This document shows, piece by piece, positions 9,272 to 19,070 of a DNA stretch of 38,599 bases. Origin of the DNA: Streptomyces huasconensis (GTDB taxonomy: Bacteria; Actinomycetota; Actinomycetes; Streptomycetales; Streptomycetaceae); NCBI GenBank assembly GCA_004010275.1, contig RBWT01000072.1:1-38599 (forward strand), written 5' to 3'. The position numbers were made by a program, and so were the translations under genes. The number at the start of each line of letters is the position of its first letter. Position 1 is the stretch's first letter. Under the pieces are notes generated by a model, which did no database searches, was not told the DNA's origin, and was given only the letters and a program-made list of their open reading frames with translations.

Positions 9272-10805
9272 CGACGGACAGCGTCACGGCGGTGGAGGAG
9301 GCGGACCCCAGAGCCCGCGTCCACGCCGTACGGCACCGGTACGCCCGCCGCGGCGACCGCGCCACCGTGCACGACTGGGCGTACACCGGCTACCTCACCG
9401 CCATCCTCGTCCTCGTCTACGTGGCGCCGGTCGTCCACCTGGTGCGCACCTCGCGGGCGCTCGTCCCGCTGGAGTCCTCCCGGGCCGCCGCACCCGTGGC
9501 GTGCCTCGTCGCGGCCGTAATGGTGTGGGGCGCCCAGCTCGCCGGCCGGTTCTGGGGTCCGCTGGTGCTCAAGCCGTTCCTGCTGCACGTGTTCAGCTCC
9601 ACCGACCTCTCCCCGACGCACTACCTCGGCCCCATCGCCCGCCGCCGCCTGGCGTACGCGGGACTGGGCACGCTGTCGGCGGTGTGCACGGCGGCGTTCC
9701 TCGTGACCGACCTGTTCGACCGCCCGGCGGCCACGCTCGCGCGCAGGGCGTGGCCGTCGTGGCGGGCATCGCCGCCGTCGCCCCCGTGGCGTGGCTGTGG
9801 GGGCAGATCCGGACGGTGCGCGACAACGTCCTGCTCGCCGCCGCCGTGCCGCCGCGGCCGCGGCCCTCGCGCTGCTCGGCCGCTCCGCCGTCCTGGGCGG
9901 GGGCGGCCTGTGGCTCGTCGCCGGTGTCGCGGCGGCCACGGCGGCCGTGCTCGGCCGGGCCGCGTTCCGGTCCCTCCGCACGGTCGACCTCGCCCGGCTC
10001 GCCCGCGAATCGGCGCGGGCGCCGAGGCCCAGACCTTCGCCTGGACCGGCACGCTCCACCACGCGCTCGACCTGTACCGCCCGCAGCCGCGTGGCCTCAC
10101 CTCCGCCCTGGTGCGCCCGACGGGCGGGCTGCGCGGCCACCTCACGCAGGGGGCGGTCCGCGCGCTCCGCACCCCGGGCCGGGCGCTCGCGGCCGCGGGG
10201 TTCCTGCTGACGGGCGGCGCCCTGCTGGCGTTCGGCGTCGCGGAGCCGGGCGCGGGGGCGGCAACGCCGTCCTGGGTGGCCGGCTCGCTCGCCGTGTACT
10301 GGGGGTCCGGGTGGGTCGCCGAGACCTGGCGGCACGGCGCGACGAGCTGACGCGGGCCCCGCTCCACGGTGAGCGGTGGGGCGGCACGCTCGCCCGCACC
10401 CTGGCCTGGCCGGTCGTCGCGGTGACGGCCACGGCGGGCCTCGCGGGCGGTGTCGCGGCCGTGACCCGGTGGCCGCCGCGGGCCGACACGCTGCTGCTCG
10501 CCGCCGGGTCGGTGGTGCTCGTGCTCGCCGCCAGGGTCCTGCGCGAGATGAAGACGGACCTGCCGATCGCACTGCTGCTGCCCGTCATCACCCCCCTGGG
10601 CGACCTCTCCGGGCTCCGCGTCTTCCTCTGGCAGTTCGACGGACTCGTCGTCGTACTGATCGGCGTCCTCGGCATGGCACACATGCCGTCCGCGCCCGGC
10701 GCGGCCCTGCTCGCGCTGGGCGTCACCGCCTGGTGCCTGTGGACGGGCCTGCGCCGCACCGGCTGGACTCCCCGCGCCCTGCTGACCCGCCTCGGCCGCG
10801 TGTAG
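9268..10805 (+). CDS. Multi-pass membrane protein, ABC permease-like (DUF6297 type), four frameshifts
   Basis: About 513 residues if four missing bases are restored (near 9745, 9850, 10018 and 10330; every shift is in the same direction). Several transmembrane helices are visible: WAYTGYLTAILVLVYVAPVV, VACLVAAVMVWGAQLAG, VVAGIAAVAPVAWLWG, LWLVAGVAAATAAVLG, AAAGFLLTGGALLAFGV, PVVAVTATAGLAGGVAAV, LLLAAGSVVLVLAARVL and FDGLVVVLIGVLGMAHM. The ATG overlaps the ATPase stop, so this is the cognate transmembrane partner. I recognise the pairing as typical of the Streptomyces DUF6297 family; direction and substrate are unknown. The consistent deletions in G/C runs look like assembly error, not decay, because hydrophobic pattern and coding character persist throughout. 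Confidence 0.7.
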
Positions 10806-11404
10806 CACCGCCCGGCACCCACCTTGCGGCGGAGGTGGCCCACTTCAGGGAGCGCCCGAGCCCCCACCGATGCTGCGCAGCGTCGGGTACAGCAGCTGCC
10901 CCTGGCACCAGTGAACTTGCGAACTCAGGCGGAGCTTCGACCATGCGCCTCGGATGGAGGTCAGGACGATCGTGGGGCGACGCCTCGACGCGAGCTGCCA
11001 CTCCGAGGTCGTTGCGTGGGCGCAAGGAGAACACCTCGGAGGCATGTGTCAGTGAGCGGGGTGGCCGCCCCTTCACGCGGGGCCCGCTCGGTGTCTTCGT
11101 CTCCGGGCGTCGGCGACAAACGACTCGGCTCGAGCTGCAGTCTCGTCAGTCGGCCGCACGTGCTCCGGCCCGGCCGATCAGAGGTGCCTTGTGGACCTGG
11201 CCGAAGAGCTATGGGTCCGCTCGTGTTCCGGAGAGCCTCACCTCCTGAAGTGACCTGCAGCACACCTCTCCCCTTTCTCGGACCCCGCTGCTTTGGTCCG
11301 GCCCGGTGGGCTGGCTGCCGGAGCTGCGGCTTACCTTGCGCGAGCCTGCGCAGTCCTGCTGCGCAACAAAACGGTTCAGTCTCTTGCGCTGTGTACCGCT
11401 TCCC

Positions 11405-11434
11405 TTGAACGGGAAAAATTGCCGCTAATCTAAA
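11405..11434 (+). promoter_or_regulatory. Weak candidate promoter upstream of the methylase gene
   Basis: TTGAAC at 11405-11410 and TCTAAA at 11429-11434, separated by 18 bases, resemble a vegetative promoter with two mismatches in each box. It lies in the most AT-rich patch of the gap and would give a leader of about 200 bases before the ATG at 11644. Confidence 0.3.
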
Positions 11435-11540
11435 TGCCGCGCAAGACCCGCCAGTGTTGAGGTCGGCGAGTGGCGAGAAAGACAAGTTGCGCAGTAACGC
11501 TGCGCGCAAACCGGTACCGGCGAGGCTTGGAGGCGTGCAG

Positions 11541-11567
11541 GCCTTAATCGCACTGCCGAGTTAAGGC
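11541..11567. promoter_or_regulatory. Inverted repeat upstream of the methylase gene
   Basis: GCCTTAA at 11541-11547 is repeated in inverted form as TTAAGGC at 11561-11567 with a 13-base spacer, about 80 bases before the methylase start. It could be an operator or a leader hairpin; no binding protein is evident. Confidence 0.35.
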
Positions 11568-11643
11568 GATGCGCGGCCGCCTCTGGGGCGTACCTCATCG
11601 ACCGGGCGGAGTGGACGAGAAGGATTTCGAGGAAGGGTGCTCG

Positions 11644-13686
11644 ATGATCGAACAAGCGGAAGACCCGACAGCAGAGGTCGCCGACCGGCTGTGGCGGGCG
11701 TACGCGCCCTACCGGCGCGGCCGGGGTACGGTCGGCGACCTCGACGCGATGCTGGCGATCCTGATGCTCGCCGCCTTCGCGGAGGAGACAGGCCAAGCCG
11801 AGGGCGATTTCGTGAAGCGGTGGAAGCGCGCCTCGGCGGAGGCCGCCATCGGTTTCTCCCCGGTGGTCGAGCTGCGGGGGGCTCTGCAGGAGGCGGCCCG
11901 GCGTCCGGGTTTTCCGCTGCCATGGTCGGCTGACCTCGACCTTGGGAGCGGGCCGGACGACACCGCATGGATGACGGCTTTCGTCGCGGCGCTGGATCGG
12001 AGCCCCGGCCTCGGAGAGGTCGCGGTGGCCGACGTCTGCGAGTTGTTGCTCCAGCGGCACGCGGAAGAAGGGGCATTGCCGGGAGGGGAGTTCTATACAC
12101 CGCGCGGGGTCGCCGATCTGCTGGCGGAGCTGGCCGGCCCGCGTGCGGGAGACCGAATCATGGACCCGGCCTGTGGCACCGGAAGCGTGCTCGCGGCCGG
12201 CGCCCGGTACCTGGCCGAGAGAGGGTCGGTCGGCGACAACTCGTTCGAGGCGTACGCGGTGGATCGGGCCAACGTGCGCCCGGCGATGCTGAACTTGGCC
12301 CTGCACGGGGTGAGTGTGCCGCAGGTGGGGCTGGCGGACCCGGCGATGCTGCTGCGGGACCGGAATCTGGGCCGTGTGGACCGGGTGTTGAGCAACCCGC
12401 CGTTCAACCAGCGGATCGACGGGTGGGAACAGCGACAGTTCGTCGCGCCACCGGAATCGAGTGTCAACTTCGCCTGGTTGCAGCTCGCTTGGTCCCAACT
12501 GAAGGAAGGTGGGATCGCGGCAGTCGTGATGCCTGCGCGGGCGGCTTGGGCGGGAGGGGCAGAGGCGCTGATCCGTCGGGAGATGGTGGCCCGGGGCGCG
12601 GTTCTCGCGGTGATCGCCTTGCCGGCGTACCTTTTTGCGGGAACCAACATCGCCGTGCACATCTGGGTACTCGGCCGAGGGCGCCAGGCCTGTCCGGCGC
12701 ACCGAAGCGATTCCGTCATCCTCGTGGATGCGCGCGGCGCGGGAGGGCGGTCGTCGGAGCGGCCCCGCGGGCTGGCGAGTGAGGACGTCGGCCGAGTCGC
12801 CGGACGCTTCCGACTCTGGTTCGAAACCTCGGAGGAGGTGGATGAGCCGGGTTTCTCCCGATCGGTCACCTACGCCGAACTCATCGAGAACGCCGGCAAC
12901 CTTGATCCGCGGACCTACCTCAGGACGGAGAGCGAGCCGGGTGAGGTCACGGACCTGAGTGCCATGCTGGCCGACTTCGAGCGGCGTAACCGCGAGGCGT
13001 CGGAGTTCGGGGCCGAGCTGGCTCAGATCGCCGGTGCACAGGATCAGTTGGCGCAGAATGGCATCCGATGCCACAACCTCTCACTGAAGAACGTGGTGGG
13101 CGGGGGAAGGACGGCCGGCGGCCGTCCCGTGCGGCTACTCGCGGGGCCTTCGGGGAGCCTGATCCGGGCCCAGGATTATGTGGGGGCTCCTGGGGTCCCT
13201 GTGGTGATGCCAAAGGACATCTCGGACATCGGCTTCCTCGTGGACGACATCAAGCGCATTTCCGAGCCTCATGCCGAACGGCTCGACCGATTTCGGTTGA
13301 ACCCGGGTGATGTCGTCATCGCCCGCCGCGGTGACCTCGGACGGTGTGCCGTAGTCGGGGAAGAGCAGCAGGGCTGGGTCTGCGGCACCGGTTGTTTCGT
13401 GATCAGCCCTCCCGCCACCGTTGACTCCCGCTACTTGGCGGCATTCCTGCGCAGCTCCGAAGCTCGGGAGTGGCTCGATGCGCATTCGACCGGAAGTCTG
13501 GCGCTGCGGACCATCTCACTCGATGTGCTCGGGATGCTGCCCGTCGCCCTTCCCGACCTCGACACTCAGCGGTCCATCGGCGCGGCCATGGCGAGCTTCG
13601 ATGCCCACGAGCGGCGATTGCTGGACCAGTTGGCGGCGATGCGGGACATGCGCAGCAAGGCGCTGAGCAGCTTTCTGGCGCGATGA
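11644..13686 (+). CDS. N6-adenine DNA methylase fused to a type I specificity (TRD) domain
   Basis: 680 residues. The N-terminal two thirds are HsdM-like: helical bundle (1-140), GGEFYTPRGVADLLA (about 147-161), SAM motif I DPACGTGS (174-181) and catalytic motif IV NPPF (251-254). From about residue 460 comes a single HsdS-type half: LNPGDVVIARRGDLGRCAVV, GTGCFVISPP, YLAAFLRSSEAREWL, then LPVALPDLDTQRSIG and a terminal coiled coil (HERRLLDQLAAMRDMRSK). So modification and target recognition are in one chain, and it should methylate adenine in a specific, probably half-site sequence. I choose ATG 11644 because AGGAAGG lies seven bases upstream; ATG 11569 is an alternative. No hsdR-like helicase-nuclease is nearby. 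The gene is intact. Codon use is less G/C-extreme than in the flanks, suggesting transfer. Confidence 0.9.
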   Translation: MIEQAEDPTAEVADRLWRAYAPYRRGRGTVGDLDAMLAILMLAAFAEETGQAEGDFVKRWKRASAEAAIGFSPVVELRGALQEAARRPGFPLPWSADLDLGSGPDDTAWMTAFVAALDRSPGLGEVAVADVCELLLQRHAEEGALPGGEFYTPRGVADLLAELAGPRAGDRIMDPACGTGSVLAAGARYLAERGSVGDNSFEAYAVDRANVRPAMLNLALHGVSVPQVGLADPAMLLRDRNLGRVDRVLSNPPFNQRIDGWEQRQFVAPPESSVNFAWLQLAWSQLKEGGIAAVVMPARAAWAGGAEALIRREMVARGAVLAVIALPAYLFAGTNIAVHIWVLGRGRQACPAHRSDSVILVDARGAGGRSSERPRGLASEDVGRVAGRFRLWFETSEEVDEPGFSRSVTYAELIENAGNLDPRTYLRTESEPGEVTDLSAMLADFERRNREASEFGAELAQIAGAQDQLAQNGIRCHNLSLKNVVGGGRTAGGRPVRLLAGPSGSLIRAQDYVGAPGVPVVMPKDISDIGFLVDDIKRISEPHAERLDRFRLNPGDVVIARRGDLGRCAVVGEEQQGWVCGTGCFVISPPATVDSRYLAAFLRSSEAREWLDAHSTGSLALRTISLDVLGMLPVALPDLDTQRSIGAAMASFDAHERRLLDQLAAMRDMRSKALSSFLAR

Positions 13687-13757
13687 GGCGGCCGGACCCC
13701 GTCCGTAGGTGAAGCGGGCCGCCCCCCTGAAATCTCCTTAACTGCTGAAGCTAGGAG

Positions 13758-13787
13758 TTGACCTAAGCTGCTCGTGCTGCTTAGAAT
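13758..13787 (+). promoter_or_regulatory. Near-consensus vegetative promoter for the RAMA-like gene
   Basis: TTGACC at 13758-13763 and TAGAAT at 13782-13787, spacer 18 bases, each box one mismatch from the sigma-70/HrdB consensus. The predicted start near 13794 would give a leader of about 48 bases before the ATG at 13842. Such a good match is unusual in Streptomyces and implies the gene has its own constitutive expression independent of the methylase. Confidence 0.6.
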
Positions 13788-13841
13788 CGAAGACAAGTCA
13801 AGGTGTCCCGTCGAGGGAGGCCGTCCACATCTGGAGCGCGC

Positions 13842-14243
13842 ATGGCCACGCTGAGCATCCACTTCGATCCCGCCGTCATCGCCCGACTCGTGAGCGCGAG
13901 CAATGACGACACCATCCACGTCACCCTGTCCCTCGGGGAAGAAGCCGCCTCGACGCAGGCCGCTCCAGTGATCCCCCAGGGACCTCTGGCAGGGCTGATG
14001 CGCGCCGGCCTACTGGAACCGGGGGCGTTGCTTACGTTCCGTCAGCGCCGCGCCAACAGGTCGGGCCGTGCCGTCGTCACTGCCGACGGCCAGCTCGTTG
14101 TCGACGGACACCCCTCCCCCTTCCCCTCGCCGTCGAAGGCGGCGGAGGCCGTGACCGGCAACATCATCAACGGCTGGACCCTGTGGCGGACACCCGACGG
14201 TTCCACGCTGGATCAGCTGCGGCAGAAGCTGGATGCCGAGTAG
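13842..14243 (+). CDS. RAMA-like protein (putative modified-DNA reader)
   Basis: 133 residues. The N-terminus (1-30, MATLSIHFDPAVIARLVSAS) is followed by an acidic/Ala linker and a C-terminal domain (about 45-125) with GLLEPGALLTFRQ, ADGQLVVDGH, SPSKAAEAVTG (96-106) and NGWTLWRTPDG (110-120). The order of a glycine-started strand, an SPS-x-AA helix and an NGW-x-x-W strand matches what I know of the RAMA domain (restriction enzyme adenine methylase associated), predicted to recognise modified bases. ATG 13842 has GGAG six bases upstream. It follows the methylase by 155 bases and has a strong promoter of its own. No nuclease domain is attached, so it could be a reader, repressor or adaptor for methylated sites. 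Family assignment is by motif only. Confidence 0.65.
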   Translation: MATLSIHFDPAVIARLVSASNDDTIHVTLSLGEEAASTQAAPVIPQGPLAGLMRAGLLEPGALLTFRQRRANRSGRAVVTADGQLVVDGHPSPFPSPSKAAEAVTGNIINGWTLWRTPDGSTLDQLRQKLDAE

Positions 14244-14252
14244 CCGTCCAGG

Positions 14253-14272
14253 CGCCCCCCGGCCGGGGGGCG
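14253..14272 (+). terminator. GC hairpin after the RAMA-like gene
   Basis: Perfect inverted repeat CGCCCCCC-GGCC-GGGGGGCG, ten bases after the stop at 14243. No U-tract. Confidence 0.6.
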
Positions 14273-14360
14273 TCGAACCCGTCCTTGAATCAGGCCGTTT
14301 ACCTGCACCCGCCGCCGAGCCATCTCGTTCCGGCAGCGGGTTTCGAACACGGGGGGCTCC

Positions 14361-14615
14361 TTGTACGTCACCTTTGACCTGATCACCGCCCTTGTCGTCT
14401 CCGGGGCCTTCGCAGCCGGGGTGCTCGTCTACCGCCGGACGGCGCCACCGGAGGGTACGACCGGTCAGTCGAGAGGAGAGCGGCTGGCGCTCGCACTCGG
14501 TGCGGCAGCGACTGTCATCGTGATCGGCAGCTACCTTGGGGGCGGGTTCCGAGGCATCGAGCACGCTGCGAACGCACGGCCGGTGGAACCCACGAAGTCC
14601 GAGGACAGCCGGTAG
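14361..14615 (+). CDS. Small two-helix membrane protein
   Basis: 84 residues from a TTG start at 14361, preceded by a G-rich run (ACGGGGGGCTCC). Two hydrophobic segments are visible, FDLITALVVSGAFAAGVLVY (about 5-24) and LALALGAAATVIVIGSYLGG (about 42-61), joined by a polar loop and followed by a charged tail ending KSEDSR. No catalytic motif is seen. It lies between the RAMA-like gene and the DUF4365 gene on the same strand, bounded by hairpins on both sides, so it is probably its own unit. Small membrane proteins occur as effectors in some defence loci, but nothing in the sequence shows that role here. Confidence 0.55.
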   Translation: MYVTFDLITALVVSGAFAAGVLVYRRTAPPEGTTGQSRGERLALALGAAATVIVIGSYLGGGFRGIEHAANARPVEPTKSEDSR

Positions 14616-14631
14616 GCGGTGCCGTGGCTGG

Positions 14632-14667
14632 AGATGCCCCAGGGCGGAAGGGTCGCCTGGGGCATCT
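14632..14667 (+). terminator. Hairpin terminator after the small membrane protein gene
   Basis: A 12-bp perfect stem (AGATGCCCCAGG paired with CCTGGGGCATCT) with a 12-base loop begins 17 bases after the stop at 14615. The downstream arm is followed by TCGGCG, so no U-tract. Confidence 0.75.
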
Positions 14668-14932
14668 TCGGCGTTCGGGCGTCTCCGGCTTTCGCGAACC
14701 CAGTGGTCGGCGGTGCGCACACGTCCCTGATGGCTCGCGCTTCCCATAGAGCTTCGACCAGTCATCGCAGTCGGAAGCAGGCGGTCACGGGGGCGTGATG
14801 ACTCGACATGAGCCACCGCCCTGCGGTCGTTGCGCAGGAGCAGGGCGAGGGCTCAGGAGCAGAGCCCCAACGAGCGGGCCGGCTGCTCCTTCTCTATGAC
14901 CTCGCGAGAGTGATGGGCGCCCGCGCCCTTCG

Positions 14933-15178
14933 GTGCTTGCGGATACACGCAGAGGCGGCGCGAGTGCGCTGAGGCTCGAAACGGTGTTGCGCCTTATCGA
15001 CATGTCGGAGACGGACGGCGTCGGCAAGCTTTCCGTCATTGAGCTGGTCGGCGGAAAAGCCGACGCGTTGCGTACGTTGTGCGCCAGGGCCGCACCGGGC
15101 AAGAGCTGGCGCGTCCGGGCGTTCACATCCTGGTCGGCCCCCACGATGCCAGCCTTTCCGCACCGCACCGTTCAGTGA
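14933..15178 (+). pseudogene. Possible degraded gene fragment
   Basis: The 14668-15304 gap holds no intact gene. One stretch has protein-like character in two frames: RLIDMSETDGVGKLSVIEL and GGKADALRTL in one frame, then after a one-base shift near 15078 VRQGRTGQELARPGVHILVG. The second half faintly recalls the GVYxLVG start of some GIY-YIG proteins. There is no clear RBS and the similarity stops soon after. I treat it as a possible remnant, not a working gene; it may also be chance. Confidence 0.25.
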
Positions 15179-15304
15179 GCGGCTGGCTGCTCTGCGCCGC
15201 CACCCCCGCCCCCGCCTTGCTGGGTCAACTCGACGTCTCTGTAATCGGCTTGCGTGTGAGAGCGCTGCCTTAGCCTTGACCGAACAGATCAACAGGGGGG
15301 TGAG

Positions 15305-16122
15305 ATGCCTAAAGTTCCTGAGAGCCGGCGCATTGGACGCATGGCCGTGAACGAGGTGCGTTCGTTGCTGGAGCGGAACGGCCACATCGTGCAGGAGATC
15401 GACGGCGCGAATGACCACGGAGAGGATCTGCACCTCACCTTCGTCCAGGATGGGCGACGAACAGCCGACTCGCTGGCCGTGCAGGTCAAGGGCGGGGTCT
15501 CGACGCGCACCCGGCGGGGGTACCGCGTCCAGGTCGGGGACCACGGGGACAATTGGCGTGACGGTAGCCTGCCGGTGCTCTGCGTCGTCCGCGATCCCGA
15601 GCGGAATGGCCTCTTCTGGGCCAATGCGACTCGTCAGCTTCGCCGAGCAGAAGCGCTGCGCAAGACGTTGGAGTCCGTTGTTGTCCGGCGGGAGTCCATA
15701 CTGGACGATTCCACCTTCGATGCCTTCGTCCAGCACATGCGAAACTACTTGGCCCGGGAGCGCCAGGGTGTCGGCAGATGGGCGGACATGGCGGACGTCG
15801 GCTTCGAGCCGAACGACATCGTCAAACCGTTCGTCAACGAAGTTGGCGAGCCCATGGTCTTCTGGCAGAAGCGCGGGGAGCCGTTTGCGGTGTTGCTGCA
15901 TTACGACCTCGACTGGGAGCCCGTGCACATCCAGGAGCAGATGCTTCGCTTAGATCTCATCCCGTCGATCGGGACATCATCCTTGATGTGCCGAAGCACA
16001 CTGGCTCATGGGCTGCTTCAAGTCCACCGAATGGTGGCGTCGACCAGTCGAAGAAGTGGGGCCTTTCTAGATTCGGTGGCGAGGGATTCCGCGAGGCTCG
16101 GCATGACCGGAAAGCCCGCTGA
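15305..16122 (+). CDS. DUF4365-domain protein, PD-(D/E)xK nuclease-like fold, one frameshift
   Basis: About 272 residues. The N-terminal domain (1-130) has E31, D41 in NDHGEDLHLTF and Q60-x-K62 in LAVQVKGG, the arrangement expected of a PD-(D/E)xK core in which Q replaces the second acid. This is the DUF4365 pattern, a family seen in restriction and other defence loci. SRRIGRMAVNEVRSLLERNG forms the first helix. The ATG at 15305 has GGGGGTGAG directly upstream. The frame continues openly past 15955 into unrelated sequence; switching by one missing base near 15950 gives DRDIILDVPKHTGSWAAS and a stop at 16120-16122. It lies tail to tail with the Uma2 gene, 37 bases apart. Confidence 0.6.
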
Positions 16123-16159
16123 CGGCCAGATGCCGGCAGCGGGGAGACTCATCGGTTCC

Positions 16160-16726
16160 TTACAGGGCCCCAAGATCGACCGTGAGGGAGAAAGGTGCGG
16201 TGGCCTTCACCGTGCCGGTGAACATCTCGCCGTCCCTGTAAGCCTTGGTGGCGGGGTCGAGGACGTAGGTGTAGACGATCGGGACACCGGTGGCGGCCTG
16301 CTCGACCCGCCAGTAGAAGGGGATGCCCGCCTTGGCGTACTGGTCCACCTTCACGATCCGGTCAGTGGTTTCCGATCCGGGCGACACGACCTCGACGACC
16401 AGGAGTACGTGCTCGGGGCGGGTGGGCGTGAGGTCGATCGTCTCCGCTCGGTAGACGATGACGTCCGGACGGCGGTTGGTGAGCGGAACGTCCTGCAGGC
16501 GGACGTCGAAATCCGTGTCCGCGTTCCAGTCCGGGCCCGCGGCGGTGTCGAGGGCGTTGGCCAGGACCCGCGCCAAGCGGTGGTGGCGTTTCGAGGCGCT
16601 CGGGCTCACGACGACCATGCCGTCCACGACCTCGATGTCGGCGCACTGCTCCTCGGACCAGGAGTCGTACTGCTCCGCGCTGATCTGCGTATGCATCCAC
16701 GCGGGCGCCACCATCTCGGGGGTCAT
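16160..16726 (-). CDS. Uma2-family protein (PD-(D/E)xK nuclease fold)
   Basis: 188 residues, a usual Uma2 length. Active-site pattern is complete: D88 in NRRPDVIVYR, E112 in LVVEVVSPGSE, then K126 and Y130 in DRIVKVDQYAKAGIPFYW. Uma2 proteins are abundant in Streptomyces; nuclease activity is predicted from the fold, and function is not established. The ATG at 16726 has a strong RBS, AAGGAGATACACC. It is transcribed towards the DUF4365 gene and sits at the right edge of the accessory island, close to the core yyaL gene. The gene is intact. Confidence 0.88.
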   Translation of the reverse strand: MTPEMVAPAWMHTQISAEQYDSWSEEQCADIEVVDGMVVVSPSASKRHHRLARVLANALDTAAGPDWNADTDFDVRLQDVPLTNRRPDVIVYRAETIDLTPTRPEHVLLVVEVVSPGSETTDRIVKVDQYAKAGIPFYWRVEQAATGVPIVYTYVLDPATKAYRDGEMFTGTVKATAPFSLTVDLGAL

Positions 16727-16921
16727 GGTGTATCTCCTTCAAGGAGCCTCGGCAGGTCGGCGCTGCTGCGCCCAGCCTATTGTTCTGCGATACCGGGCCG
16801 CCCGGCTCGGAGCGGATGGATTCGATCGACTCGTGCTGGCTCACAAGTGCAGTTGGGCCAAGCGAGGCGGGCTCGTAAGGGTTACGCCGGTCGCGCCAAG
16901 CCTTGTGAGAGGCTGGATCGT

Positions 16922-18941
<2,020 letters not shown>

Positions 18942-18955
18942 GCCCCCCCCCGCCC

Positions 18956-19070
18956 GAGGCCTCGGCGCTCGGGCGGGTTACCCCTGCCCGCCTGCTCTCC
19001 CGCCGGAGGCCTCAGCGCTCGGGCGGCTCACCCCTGCCTGCCTGCTCTCCCGCCGGAGGCCTCAGCGCTC
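18956..19070. repeat. 50-bp tandem repeat at converging gene ends
   Basis: A unit starting GAGGCCTC and ending CTCTCCCGCCG recurs at 18956, 19006 and 19056, exactly 50 bases apart, about 2.3 copies with a few substitutions. It lies between the YyaL gene and the converging MFS gene, and the last copies encode the MFS C-terminus (AEASGGRAGRQG). Each unit contains an inverted repeat around the GAGGCCTC palindrome (CCCGAG / CTCGGG arms), so it may be a duplicated bidirectional terminator. Confidence 0.8.

Larger units (their letters stand above)
10806..11643. other. Gene-poor left boundary of the accessory island
   Basis: About 840 bases without a convincing gene. Open frames here lack RBSs and recognisable motifs. 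The sequence is noticeably less G/C-biased than the flanks, with AT-rich patches such as GGGAAAAATT and CTAATCTAAATG at 11411-11435. It holds a weak promoter candidate and an inverted repeat (listed separately) but no tRNA, direct-repeat attachment site or transposase remnant that I can see. It marks the change from core genes to the methylase region. Confidence 0.5.

Noticed and set aside
8569..10572. Minus-strand open frame opposite the ABC genes
   Set aside because: Low-complexity Arg/Ala/Pro translation; the plus strand has Walker motifs and transmembrane helices.
10806..11643. tRNA gene or attachment site at the island's left edge
   Set aside because: No cloverleaf, T-loop motif or matching direct repeat at the right edge could be found by eye.
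11425..13074. Minus-strand open frame opposite the methylase
   Set aside because: The plus frame holds all methylase motifs; the minus frame has none and no RBS.
18956..19070. CRISPR-like direct repeats
   Set aside because: Contiguous 50-bp units without distinct spacers and only 2.3 copies; no cas genes.
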